Shown: positions 43,379-51,114 of the stretch, in pieces
Position numbering within the stretch: the first letter of the stretch is position 1
Layout of the letters: every line of letters begins with the position of its first letter
Origin: JBBPYC01 sp038200275
GTDB lineage: Bacteria > Pseudomonadota > Gammaproteobacteria > Burkholderiales > Burkholderiaceae_C
DNA length: 64,000 nucleotides
Assembly: GCA_038200275.1 (NCBI GenBank)
Contig: JBBPYC010000036.1
Location: 12,398-76,397 of the forward strand
Direction of reading: 5' to 3'
Made by a program: the position numbers and the translations under genes
The notes under the pieces: model-generated
Told to the model about the DNA's origin: nothing
The model's input: only the letters and a program-made list of their open reading frames with translations
The model's database searches: none

Positions 43379-44038
43379 TCAGCTTTCCGTCACGCGATAG
43401 CCGACGCCGCGAACGTTCTTGATGGTGGCGCTGCCCAATTTCTTGCGCAGATGGTGCAGATGCACCTCGATCGCGTTGCTGCCGATCTCGTCGTCCCAGC
43501 CGTAGACCGATTCTTCCAATTGCTCGCGCGACAGGACCGCGCCGGGTCGCTGCATCAGAGTTTCCAGCAACGCAAATTCCTTGGCCGACAATTCGATGGC
43601 GATATCGTCCTGCACAACTGTTTTGCGCACCGGATCCAGCACCAGGGCGCCGCACTTCAGCAGCGGCGATCCGCTGCCTGCGTGACGCCGCAGCAATGCG
43701 CGGACGCGGGCGATGAGTTCGTCCAGATCGAACGGCTTGAGCACGTAGTCGTCGGCGCCCGCCTCGAGGCCGGCGATGCGATCGGCCACCGTATCGCGGG
43801 CGGAGGCAATCAATACCGGAATGAAGTTGCTCATTGCCCGCAGGGTGGCCAAAATCGCCATCCCGTCCTTCTTGGGAAGACCGAGGTCGAGAATCGCCAG
43901 ATCGTAGACACCGTTGCCCAGCGCCAGATCGGCTGCACGGCCATCGGTCACCCAGTCCACGGTGAAGCCAGCCCGCGTCAGGCCCTCGCGCACCGCCTTG
44001 CCGATCATGTCGTCGTCTTCAATCAGCAGCAGGCGCAT
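43379..44038 (-). CDS. OmpR-family response regulator, PmrA/QseB-like
   Basis: The 219-residue protein has a receiver domain with the acidic pocket E7-D8-D9 and phospho-acceptor Asp51 (LAILDLGLPKKDG), Lys at YVLKPF, and a winged-helix DNA-binding domain (LLETLMQRPGAVLSREQLEE, SNAIEVHLHHLRKKLG, IKNVRGVGYRV). ATG at 44038 fits the family start; the frame upstream is not conserved. A CTTAAG-N5-CTTAAG repeat lies at 44721, upstream of the PAP2 gene with which it is probably cotranscribed, pointing to self-regulation. Confidence 0.93.
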   Translation of the reverse strand: MRLLLIEDDDMIGKAVREGLTRAGFTVDWVTDGRAADLALGNGVYDLAILDLGLPKKDGMAILATLRAMSNFIPVLIASARDTVADRIAGLEAGADDYVLKPFDLDELIARVRALLRRHAGSGSPLLKCGALVLDPVRKTVVQDDIAIELSAKEFALLETLMQRPGAVLSREQLEESVYGWDDEIGSNAIEVHLHHLRKKLGSATIKNVRGVGYRVTES

Positions 44039-44066
44039 GCGGGGGTGTGCGATGTGTGGTGTCGCT

Positions 44067-44660
44067 TTACGTGTGGTGGCCTCGGCCGATTCTGGCTGAG
44101 GCGTACTTTTCAACACGATGATAAAGACTCAAGATGAGCGTGGCCGTGGGCATCGTCGGCTTGCGCAGAAGATATGCAGCAGCCGCACCAGCAGCCGCCA
44201 CTGGAAACGCGGCCAGCACGTCGAACGGAAAGTGGACGCCAAGATAAACCCGGCTCCAACCGACCAGCAGCCCAAAGGTCAGCAGCGGCAGCCCCCAGAC
44301 CGCAAACCGCTTTGTGCCGAACGACGCCAGCGCGAGGCTCCAAAGCACCGTCACGTGGTCGCTCGGCAGGCCCGGATCGTCGGCGTGCGCCAGATATTGC
44401 GTGCCCAGGTGCAATGCGAAGGGACGCGGTTGCGGCCATAAGTGCGTGATCACTTGCGCGATCCAGAGCGCAATCAAAGTGGATAGAAGCATTCGCAGCA
44501 AATCCCTGCGCACCACGTCGTCTCCTCGAACCCAGGCAACCGCCATCGCGACGGGTACCAGATAGATCGTCCAGTCGGCCAACGCGACTGCCCAGGCCAA
44601 CCGTATGTGATCGAGGCCCGGCGCCGCGTTGATGAGTTCGAACAGGTGCAAGTTGGTCAT
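44067..44660 (-). CDS. PAP2-family phosphatase, undecaprenyl-diphosphatase-like
   Basis: The 197-residue membrane protein has the three PAP2 motifs: PQPRPF (a short version of KxxxxxxRP), LPSDHVTVLW (PSGH-like, with Asp instead of Gly), and WSRVYLGVHFPFDV (SRxxxxxHxxxD). Enzymes of this type, such as BcrC/YbjG, remove phosphate from undecaprenyl diphosphate or lipid A. ATG at 44660 gives the usual N-terminus. Followed by the response regulator and kinase genes. Confidence 0.88.
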   Translation of the reverse strand: MTNLHLFELINAAPGLDHIRLAWAVALADWTIYLVPVAMAVAWVRGDDVVRRDLLRMLLSTLIALWIAQVITHLWPQPRPFALHLGTQYLAHADDPGLPSDHVTVLWSLALASFGTKRFAVWGLPLLTFGLLVGWSRVYLGVHFPFDVLAAFPVAAAGAAAAYLLRKPTMPTATLILSLYHRVEKYASARIGRGHHT

Positions 44661-44720
44661 GTGGGGTCGCGCGATGGCAAAGGCCGTCGCACCACACCGG
44701 CCCATGTTGTGTGTGTCGGG

Positions 44721-44737
44721 CTTAAGACCGACTTAAG
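44721..44737 (-). promoter_or_regulatory. PmrA-box-like repeat CTTAAG-N5-CTTAAG
   Basis: Two perfect CTTAAG hexamers with an 11-bp period; on the minus strand it reads CTTAAG-TCGGT-CTTAAG, matching the other boxes. It lies 61 nt upstream of the PAP2 gene (minus) and 94 nt upstream of the MFS gene (plus). Confidence 0.65.
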
Positions 44738-44830
44738 AGCAGTGCGTGCAGAAGGCCCAATGCTTGAGTGGCAGTGAGACGCTATCGCGGACGCCGACAA
44801 TCGCCGCTCGATGAACGTGGATGTCTTCCA

Positions 44831-46027
44831 ATGTCTTTGACCACTGAGCACGAATCATCCAGCCGAATCCCGCGCGGCATCTGGGTGCTCGGCTTCGTAA
44901 GCATGCTGATGGACATCTCCTCCGAGATGATCCACAGCCTGCTGCCGCTGTTCATGGTCACGACGCTTGGTGCGAGCGCTTTCGCGGTCGGCTTGATCGA
45001 GGGGCTGGCCGAGTCGACCGCGCTGATCGTCAAAGTGTTCTCAGGCGCGTTGAGCGACTACCTCGGCAAGCGCAAGGGCCTTGCGCTGTTCGGCTACGGG
45101 TTGGGCGCGTTGACGAAACCGCTGTTCGCGCTTGCGCCAGGCCTGGGCTTGGTGCTGACCGCGCGGCTGCTGGACCGCGTCGGCAAAGGCGTGCGAGGCG
45201 CGCCTCGCGATGCGTTGGTAGCGGACCTGGCCCCCGCGCACCTGCGTGGTGCCGCGTTCGGCCTGCGCCAGTCGCTCGATACGGTCGGTGCGTTCGTCGG
45301 CCCGTTGATCGCAGTCGCTCTGATGCTGTTGTGGGCGAACGATTTCCAAGCGGTGTTCTGGGTCGCGGTCATTCCCGGCCTGCTTGCCGTCGCGCTGCTT
45401 GGGTTCGGCCTGCGGGAACCAGAGCATCGGCCTGTCGGGGTACAACGCGTCAATCCGATCCGGCGCGAGAATCTGTTGCGACTGGACCGCACCTATTGGT
45501 GGGTGGTCGGCATCGGCGCGGTGTTCACGCTCGCGCGCTTCAGCGAAGCGTTTCTCGTGCTCAGAGCCCAGCAGGGCGGCGTGCCGATCGCCTTCGTGCC
45601 GATCGTGATGGTTGCCATGAACGGGGTCTATGCGCTCTCGGCCTACCCGTTCGGCAAGCTGTCCGATCGGATGAGCCACACCGCGCTGCTCGCGCTCGGC
45701 CTTGGGGTGCTGATCGTGGCCGATCTGGTCCTCGCAGCCAGCAGCGGAATCGGCTTTGTGCTGGCCGGCGTCGCGCTCTGGGGCGTTCACATGGGCATCA
45801 CGCAGGGGCTGCTCGCCCGCATGGTCGCCGACAGCGCGCCGGCCGACTTGCGCGGCACGGCGTTCGGATTCTTCAACCTCGCAAGCGGCCTCGCGCTGCT
45901 GCTGGCCAGCATGCTTGCCGGGCTGCTGTGGGACCGGCTGGGCGCGGCAGCGACGTTTCATGCAGGGGCGGTTTTTTGCGTGATCGCACTGCTCGCCATG
46001 GCGCTTCAGCGACGCCCGCATTCGTAG
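44831..46027 (+). CDS. MFS transporter
   Basis: The 398-residue protein has twelve helices and begins with a typical pattern RGIWVLGFVSMLMDISSEMI, with KVFSGALSDYLGKRKGLALF as the helix 2-3 loop and LLDRVGKGVRGAPRDALVAD. This subgroup is common near metal and stress genes, but no substrate is known. ATG at 44831 fits the family; an upstream GTG at 44768 has no site. Confidence 0.88.
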   Translation: MSLTTEHESSSRIPRGIWVLGFVSMLMDISSEMIHSLLPLFMVTTLGASAFAVGLIEGLAESTALIVKVFSGALSDYLGKRKGLALFGYGLGALTKPLFALAPGLGLVLTARLLDRVGKGVRGAPRDALVADLAPAHLRGAAFGLRQSLDTVGAFVGPLIAVALMLLWANDFQAVFWVAVIPGLLAVALLGFGLREPEHRPVGVQRVNPIRRENLLRLDRTYWWVVGIGAVFTLARFSEAFLVLRAQQGGVPIAFVPIVMVAMNGVYALSAYPFGKLSDRMSHTALLALGLGVLIVADLVLAASSGIGFVLAGVALWGVHMGITQGLLARMVADSAPADLRGTAFGFFNLASGLALLLASMLAGLLWDRLGAAATFHAGAVFCVIALLAMALQRRPHS

Positions 46028-46094
46028 GCGAATCGAACCGCTGCGCGCAGAAGTATTTCATTGGTCCAAAAAAATCACTGCTTGCTCAGTGTCA

Positions 46095-46114
46095 GCTAAG
46101 TCTGCATTTTTAAG
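46095..46114 (+). promoter_or_regulatory. Weak PmrA-like box upstream of the PepSY gene
   Basis: GCTAAG-TCTGC-ATTTTTAAG repeats the left half and spacer of the 46659 box (GCTAAG-TCTGC), but the second half is shifted by three bases. It lies 48 nt upstream of the PepSY ATG. Confidence 0.4.
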
Positions 46115-46161
46115 CTCTCCTCCACGCAACCTTCTGCGTGCAACCTGTCAGGAGCTTCCTC

Positions 46162-46518
46162 ATGCAAACCAGCCACAAAACCCGCTACACCCACGCAGCC
46201 ATCGCCGCTGCCGTGCTGGCCGTCACGGCCGGTGCCTACGCCGCGACCAATACGACCGCAGGCGCGGAAAACGACGCGATGGCCATCGGAAACGCGAAGG
46301 TCTCGATGACCCAAGCGGTCACTGCCGCCGAGCAACACACCAGTGGCAAAGCCGTGAAAGCCGAGTACGAGAACACCAAGGCCGGCTGGGCCTGGGACGT
46401 TGAAGTCGTCAACGGTGCGAAGGTGTTCGACGTGCGCGTCGACGCGGCCAATGGCACCGTGCTGTCGTCCAACGAAGACAAGCGCGACCATGACGACGAT
46501 CGTGACGAGCGCGATTGA
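46162..46518 (+). CDS. Exported PepSY-domain protein
   Basis: The 118-residue protein has a signal peptide (HAAIAAAVLAVTAGAYAA) and a PepSY domain (VSMTQAVTAAEQHTSGKAVK, WAWDVEVVNGAKVFDVRVDA, NGTVLSS) and ends in an Asp/Arg-rich tail. PepSY domains inhibit peptidases or bind partners at the cell surface; genes like this often lie beside PmrAB-like systems. AGGAG precedes the ATG at 46162. A strong terminator follows. Confidence 0.88.
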   Translation: MQTSHKTRYTHAAIAAAVLAVTAGAYAATNTTAGAENDAMAIGNAKVSMTQAVTAAEQHTSGKAVKAEYENTKAGWAWDVEVVNGAKVFDVRVDAANGTVLSSNEDKRDHDDDRDERD

Positions 46519-46582
46519 GCCACTGCAGGCAATGCGATGAAGTGACCTGTTCGCTGAACGCATTGCCTTGATGAAAGCGCAC

Positions 46583-46619
46583 AGCCGGATCGGTCCGCAA
46601 AGACCGATCCGGCTTTTTT
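46583..46619 (+). terminator. Rho-independent terminator after the PepSY gene
   Basis: A 13-bp stem (AGCCGGATCGGTC paired with GACCGATCCGGCT) around CGCAAA, followed by T6. Clear and isolated. Confidence 0.92.
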
Positions 46620-46658
46620 ATGGGCGGCTGGTGGACAAATCAAGGCGCATCGGCACCT

Positions 46659-46675
46659 GCTAAGTCTGCGTTAAG
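46659..46675 (+). promoter_or_regulatory. PmrA-box-like repeat GCTAAG-TCTGC-GTTAAG
   Basis: Direct repeat with 11-bp period, 101 nt upstream of the COG4705 gene at 46777. It follows the terminator of the PepSY gene, so it belongs to a new transcript. Confidence 0.6.
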
Positions 46676-46776
46676 TGTTGCGCCCCGACACTGACAGCAA
46701 CGTTGCAATGGCGCCGCTTGAAGTCTCATCAGGCACGCACCAATGCAGCCACATCAAAATCCTATCGAATTCACGC

Positions 46777-47577
46777 ATGAACGCATCCATTACCCCCGAA
46801 GACGCCGCGCCGCTGCGGCGCATGCTCAATAAAGTCCCGCAAGCCACGCTGGCCTTCTGGATCATCAAGATCATGTGCACCACCGTCGGCGAGACCGGGG
46901 CGGACTTCCTCGCGGTCAATGTCGGATGGGGAGCGGGCACGACGCAGGCGGTGATGGGCACGCTGCTCGCGATTGCACTGTTTTTGCAGTTGCGCACCGA
47001 GCGCTACACCCCGTGGATCTACTGGCTCACCGTGGTGCTGGTCAGCGTGGTCGGCACCCAGATCACCGACTTGATGACGGACAAACTGGGCATCAGCCTG
47101 TATGTCAGCACCGCCGTGTTCGCCGTGGTGCTGGCGGCGATTTTCGCGGTCTGGTACCAGGTGGAGCGCACCTTGTCGATCCATCAGATCTTCACGCCGC
47201 GCCGCGAGTGGTTCTACTGGGCCGCGATCCTTTGCACCTTCGCGCTCGGCACGGCCGCGGGTGACCTCGCCACCGAAGCGCTGGGCCTGGGCTTTACGTG
47301 GGGGGCGCTCGCATTCGGTTCGCTGATCGCCATCACGTATCTGGCCTTTCGCCTGGGCGGCAATGCGGTGCTGACGTTCTGGATCGGCTACATCCTCACA
47401 CGGCCCTTTGGCGCTTCCCTGGGCGACCTGCTGACGCAGGCCGATACCTACGGTGGCCTGGGCCTTGGGGCGATGTGGACGAGCGCCCTCTTTCTGACGG
47501 TCATCGTTGTGCTGGTGGCCTTCGCCCAAGTCACTTTGAACAAAACCAGCCTGCAGGCAACCGCTGAGCACGCATGA
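46777..47577 (+). CDS. COG4705-type membrane protein (first copy)
   Basis: The 266-residue protein has about eight helices arranged as repeats with the signature ATLAFWIIKIMCTTVGETGADF and later GTAAGDLATEALGLGF and TRPFGASLGDLL. This family of uncharacterised bacterial membrane proteins carries conserved TxGExxxD and G(A/T)xxGD motifs. A paralogue follows at 48213. ATG at 46777 precedes the conserved text. Confidence 0.88.
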   Translation: MNASITPEDAAPLRRMLNKVPQATLAFWIIKIMCTTVGETGADFLAVNVGWGAGTTQAVMGTLLAIALFLQLRTERYTPWIYWLTVVLVSVVGTQITDLMTDKLGISLYVSTAVFAVVLAAIFAVWYQVERTLSIHQIFTPRREWFYWAAILCTFALGTAAGDLATEALGLGFTWGALAFGSLIAITYLAFRLGGNAVLTFWIGYILTRPFGASLGDLLTQADTYGGLGLGAMWTSALFLTVIVVLVAFAQVTLNKTSLQATAEHA

Positions 47578-47608
47578 ATTCGGTTCATCACTTTTGCAGG
47601 AAAACATC

Positions 47609-48076
47609 ATGAATACCCGCTTCTTCCTGATCCGTTCTGTCGCCACTTTGTCGGCTATCGCCCTGCTCACCCTTGCCGCCGGCTGCTCGAAGTCATCGGA
47701 ACCGACGCCAGCTGTCAGCACTTCCGCTGGCACGACCAGCACCGCGACCGCGCAGGTCACACCTGCTGTGACCGGCACCCCAACATCCAAGCTGGGTGAT
47801 CTGTCGCAATTCCGCACGATTGCGGTGGACGCCTCCGCCTTGGTGGACAAGGGCGACCTGCCCGCGGCCAAAACCCGCATCAAGAATCTGGAAGTGGCCT
47901 GGGATTCGGCTGAGGCGGGCCTAAAGCCGCGTGCGGCGGATGAATGGCACGTCGTGGACAAGGCGATCGACCGCGCCTTGACCGCATTGCGCGCCGGCAC
48001 GCCCGATGCAGCTGAATGCAAGCAAGCGATGACCAACCTACTGAGTGCGATGGACGCTCCAAGCGCAGTCAAGTAA
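47609..48076 (+). CDS. Putative lipoprotein
   Basis: The 155-residue protein has a lipobox LTLAAGC after a short signal peptide, a Ser/Thr/Ala linker, and a helical C-terminal domain (LGDLSQFRTIAVDASALVDK, LPAAKTRIKNLEVAWDSAEA, KAIDRALTALRAGTPDAAEC). AGGAAA precedes the ATG. It lies between two COG4705 genes on the same strand, and probably acts with them at the membrane. No family name is certain. Confidence 0.82.
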   Translation: MNTRFFLIRSVATLSAIALLTLAAGCSKSSEPTPAVSTSAGTTSTATAQVTPAVTGTPTSKLGDLSQFRTIAVDASALVDKGDLPAAKTRIKNLEVAWDSAEAGLKPRAADEWHVVDKAIDRALTALRAGTPDAAECKQAMTNLLSAMDAPSAVK

Positions 48077-48212
48077 CGCATCCGCAACGAACCGCACATC
48101 GACTTCCGACCACCGCCAGGATCATTCGCCGAGTCAATCGGCTCTCTAGGTTGAGGTCGCGAATAGACCTCGAAGCGCAGCGGCAGCAATCCTAGTGAAA
48201 GCAAACCCCCTC

Positions 48213-48989
48213 ATGTCAAACCATCCACAAGAAACAGAAGAAACGCTGGGCAAGGTGGCCGCCGTCACCTTCGGCTTCTGGATCATCAAGATCGCCGCGA
48301 CCACGCTGGGGGAGACCGGCGGCGATGCGGTCACGATGTCCATGCATCTGGGCTACCTGACCGGTACCGCGATCTTTGCCGCGCTGTTCATTGCGCTGGT
48401 CAGCGCGCAGATCGCAGTGAAGAAGTTTCATCCGTTCCTGTTCTGGTCCGTCATCGTCGCGACCACGACGGTTGGCACCACGCTGGCCGACCTGCTCGAT
48501 CGCTCGCTCGGCATTGGCTATCTGGGCGGCACGTCGATCCTGCTGACCTTATTGCTCGCCACCCTCGGGCTGTGGCACTGGTCGCTCGGCTCGGTGTCGG
48601 TGTCGGACATCTCCACACGCAAGGCCGAGGTTTTCTATTGGGTCACGATCCTGTTCTCCCAGACGCTCGGCACTGCCTTGGGCGACTGGATGGCGGACAG
48701 CAAGACCGGCCTCGGCCTCGGCTATGAGGGCGGTGCGTTGGTGTTTGCCGCAGGGCTGGCCGTGGTCGCAGCGGCGTACTTCTGGACTCGAATTTCGCAC
48801 ACCCTGCTGTTCTGGGCCGCATTTATCCTGACACGGCCTCTGGGCGCGACCGTCGGCGACCTGCTGGACAAGCCGCATACGAGCGGCGGCCTCGAGTTGA
48901 GTCGCTATGTCGCTTCCGCCGTGCTGGCGGTTTTCATCATCGGCTGCATCGTCCTGATCCCTCAGCGAGCTGAGAAGCTGCGCACCTGA
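48213..48989 (+). CDS. COG4705-type membrane protein (second copy)
   Basis: This 258-residue paralogue of the 46777 protein has the same blocks: TFGFWIIKIAATTLGETGGDAV, GTTLADLLDRSLGIG, GTALGDWMADSKTGLG and TRPLGATVGDLLDKP. The two copies suggest a heterodimer or recent duplication. It is followed by a response regulator gene 25 nt downstream, so the membrane proteins and the kinase pair form one operon. Confidence 0.88.
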   Translation: MSNHPQETEETLGKVAAVTFGFWIIKIAATTLGETGGDAVTMSMHLGYLTGTAIFAALFIALVSAQIAVKKFHPFLFWSVIVATTTVGTTLADLLDRSLGIGYLGGTSILLTLLLATLGLWHWSLGSVSVSDISTRKAEVFYWVTILFSQTLGTALGDWMADSKTGLGLGYEGGALVFAAGLAVVAAAYFWTRISHTLLFWAAFILTRPLGATVGDLLDKPHTSGGLELSRYVASAVLAVFIIGCIVLIPQRAEKLRT

Positions 48990-49014
48990 AGACGAGCAAC
49001 GTGGTCCGCCAACC

Positions 49015-49677
49015 ATGAGGGTGCTGCTGGTCGAGGACGACGCGATGATTGGCGAGGCGGTCGAGCACGCGCTGAAGGATGCCGCGTACGCAGTCGACCG
49101 GGTCCACGACGGCGAGATGGCGCTGAGCGCCTTTGCGGGCCAGAAGTACGACGTCGTCTTGCTGGACCTGGGCCTTCCGAAGAAGGACGGCGTCGCGGTG
49201 CTGCGCTCCATCCGCAACGCAAGCGACCCGGTGCCGGTGCTAATCATCACGGCGCGGGATCGGGTGGAAGACCGCATCCTCGGGCTCGACGCGGGCGCCG
49301 ATGACTACGTGCTCAAGCCGTTCGAGATGAGCGAGTTGCTGGCCCGGATGCGCGCCGTACTGCGACGCAAGGGCGGCAGCGCCGCGTCGGTCCTGAGCAA
49401 CGGCGTATTGACGCTGGACCCGGCCACGCACGAGGTAGGCGTTGACGACAGGTCGGTGAGTCTCTCGGCGCGTGAGTTCGCACTGCTGCAGGCGTTGCTG
49501 CTGCGTCCCGGCGCCATCCTGTCGCGCAGCGATCTTGAGGACCGGATCTACGGCTGGGGCGAAGAGGTTGAGAGCAACGCGGTTGAATTCTTGATTCACG
49601 CGCTGCGCAAGAAGCTCGGCCGCGGGGCCATCAACAACGTCCGGGGCGTGGGATGGATGGTTTTCAAGCAAACATGA
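49015..49677 (+). CDS. OmpR-family response regulator (second system)
   Basis: The 220-residue protein has Asp51 in YDVVLLDLGLP, Lys in YVLKPF, and a winged helix with LLLRPGAILSRSDLEDRIYGW and IHALRKKLGRGAINNVRGVGW. It is similar to the regulator at 43379. Its last four bases overlap the kinase start (ATGA), a sign of coupled translation. Confidence 0.93.
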   Translation: MRVLLVEDDAMIGEAVEHALKDAAYAVDRVHDGEMALSAFAGQKYDVVLLDLGLPKKDGVAVLRSIRNASDPVPVLIITARDRVEDRILGLDAGADDYVLKPFEMSELLARMRAVLRRKGGSAASVLSNGVLTLDPATHEVGVDDRSVSLSAREFALLQALLLRPGAILSRSDLEDRIYGWGEEVESNAVEFLIHALRKKLGRGAINNVRGVGWMVFKQT

Positions 49678-51032
49678 GGCAGTCGCTGCAATTTCGGCTC
49701 TCGCTGTGGCTGTCGATCGTCATCGTGGGGGTGGCGCTCGCCGCCGCTGCGTTCTCGTTCTTCTCAGCCTTTGACGAGGCGATCGAGCTGCAGGACGACC
49801 AGTTGCGGCAGCTCGGCGCATTTATCAGCCACCAGCATCTGTCACCAATCGATGTGTCCAAGATCCCTGAAGGTGATCACGATGCGGAGCGTCGGGTCGT
49901 TGTGCAGCCGCTGCCACGTCTCGGCGCCGCGCAGGTCACCGGCAGCGCGGCAGCGACGCCACACGGCGATCTGGCCGGATTGCCGGCAACCATCGGCAAT
50001 GGCCTGCAGACTGTGACTGCAGGCGGCCAGCCCTGGCGATTGCTGGTGGTCGACACCAATTCGGATGGTCGCTACGCGGTCGGCCAGCAAACCAGGGTGC
50101 GCGATGAGATCGCGCGCGATAGCGCCTTGCGCACTGCACTGCCGCTGTTCCTGCTGGTTCCGATCTTGTTGCTGGTGATCGGGATCCTGGTCCGAAGAAT
50201 CTTCAGACCGATCCGGTCGATGGCATCCGAACTGGATCGGCGCAGCGTCGAGGATTTGGGCGCCGTGGCCGAAGCCCCGATGCCGAGCGAAATCCGGCCG
50301 TTCGTCACGGCGATCAACCGCCTGCTGGCGCGCGTCGGGCAGTCGATGCAGGCGCAGCAGCGCTTCATCGCGGACGCGGCGCACGAGTTGCGCTCCCCTC
50401 TGACAGCGCTGACGTTGCAAGTGGAACGCGCCGAAGCCGCTTCGACCCCGGCCGAAACCATCGAGCGGCTGGCCACGGTGCGCCAAGGCTTGCACCGCAC
50501 CCGGCTGCTGCTCGATCAACTGCTGAGCCTGGCGCGCGCGCAGGCGCCGACGGGCGCCGCGGCCGAGCGCATATCGATTCAGCCGATCGTGCGCCAGGTG
50601 TTGGAAGAACTGATGCCGCTGGCCGATGCCAAGCGCATCGACCTTGGCGTGGTCGGCACGTCGGACGGGTGGATCGCCGCCAGCGAAGTGGATCTGAAGA
50701 CGCTGATCAAAAACTTGCTGGAAAACGCGATCCGCTATTCGTCCGAAGGCGGCAAGGTCGATCTGGCGGTGCTGCAAGACGACGGCCGTGTGGTGCTGCT
50801 GATCGAGGACACCGGGCCCGGCATCGCCGAAGCGGAGCGGGACCGGGTGTTCGATCCGTTCTATCGCGTGCTGGGCAGCGGCCAGCCGGGCTCTGGTCTG
50901 GGCTTGTCGATCGTGCAAGCGATCGCCGTGCGGATCGGCGCGCAGGTCAGTTTGTCGGGCTCACGCATCCCGGGCAGTGCAAGTGGCCTCGGCGTCACCG
51001 TGGTATTTCCGCCGAGTCAACAAGCGTTGTAG
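49674..51032 (+). CDS. Sensor histidine kinase (second system)
   Basis: The 452-residue protein has membrane helices at about 14-34 and 154-175, an H box FIADAAHELRSPLTALTLQ, N box LLENAIRYSSEGG, and G boxes DTGPGIAEA and GSGLGLSIVQ. Similar to the QseC/PmrB group. Start ATG at 49674 overlaps the regulator stop. The stimulus is unknown. Confidence 0.93.
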   Translation: MRQSLQFRLSLWLSIVIVGVALAAAAFSFFSAFDEAIELQDDQLRQLGAFISHQHLSPIDVSKIPEGDHDAERRVVVQPLPRLGAAQVTGSAAATPHGDLAGLPATIGNGLQTVTAGGQPWRLLVVDTNSDGRYAVGQQTRVRDEIARDSALRTALPLFLLVPILLLVIGILVRRIFRPIRSMASELDRRSVEDLGAVAEAPMPSEIRPFVTAINRLLARVGQSMQAQQRFIADAAHELRSPLTALTLQVERAEAASTPAETIERLATVRQGLHRTRLLLDQLLSLARAQAPTGAAAERISIQPIVRQVLEELMPLADAKRIDLGVVGTSDGWIAASEVDLKTLIKNLLENAIRYSSEGGKVDLAVLQDDGRVVLLIEDTGPGIAEAERDRVFDPFYRVLGSGQPGSGLGLSIVQAIAVRIGAQVSLSGSRIPGSASGLGVTVVFPPSQQAL

Positions 51033-51114
51033 TCCCCGTGTTGCTGGCTTTTCTCCAAACACCCATCGGCAAGCTGCTCGGGCAGAGCGGCGTGACATCG
51101 CGGCGAAGGCATTG

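Noticed and set aside
46771..48204. A 477-codon minus-strand frame spanning the COG4705 and lipoprotein genes
   Set aside because: It crosses two real genes and a gap, has no family pattern, and starts inside the next gene.
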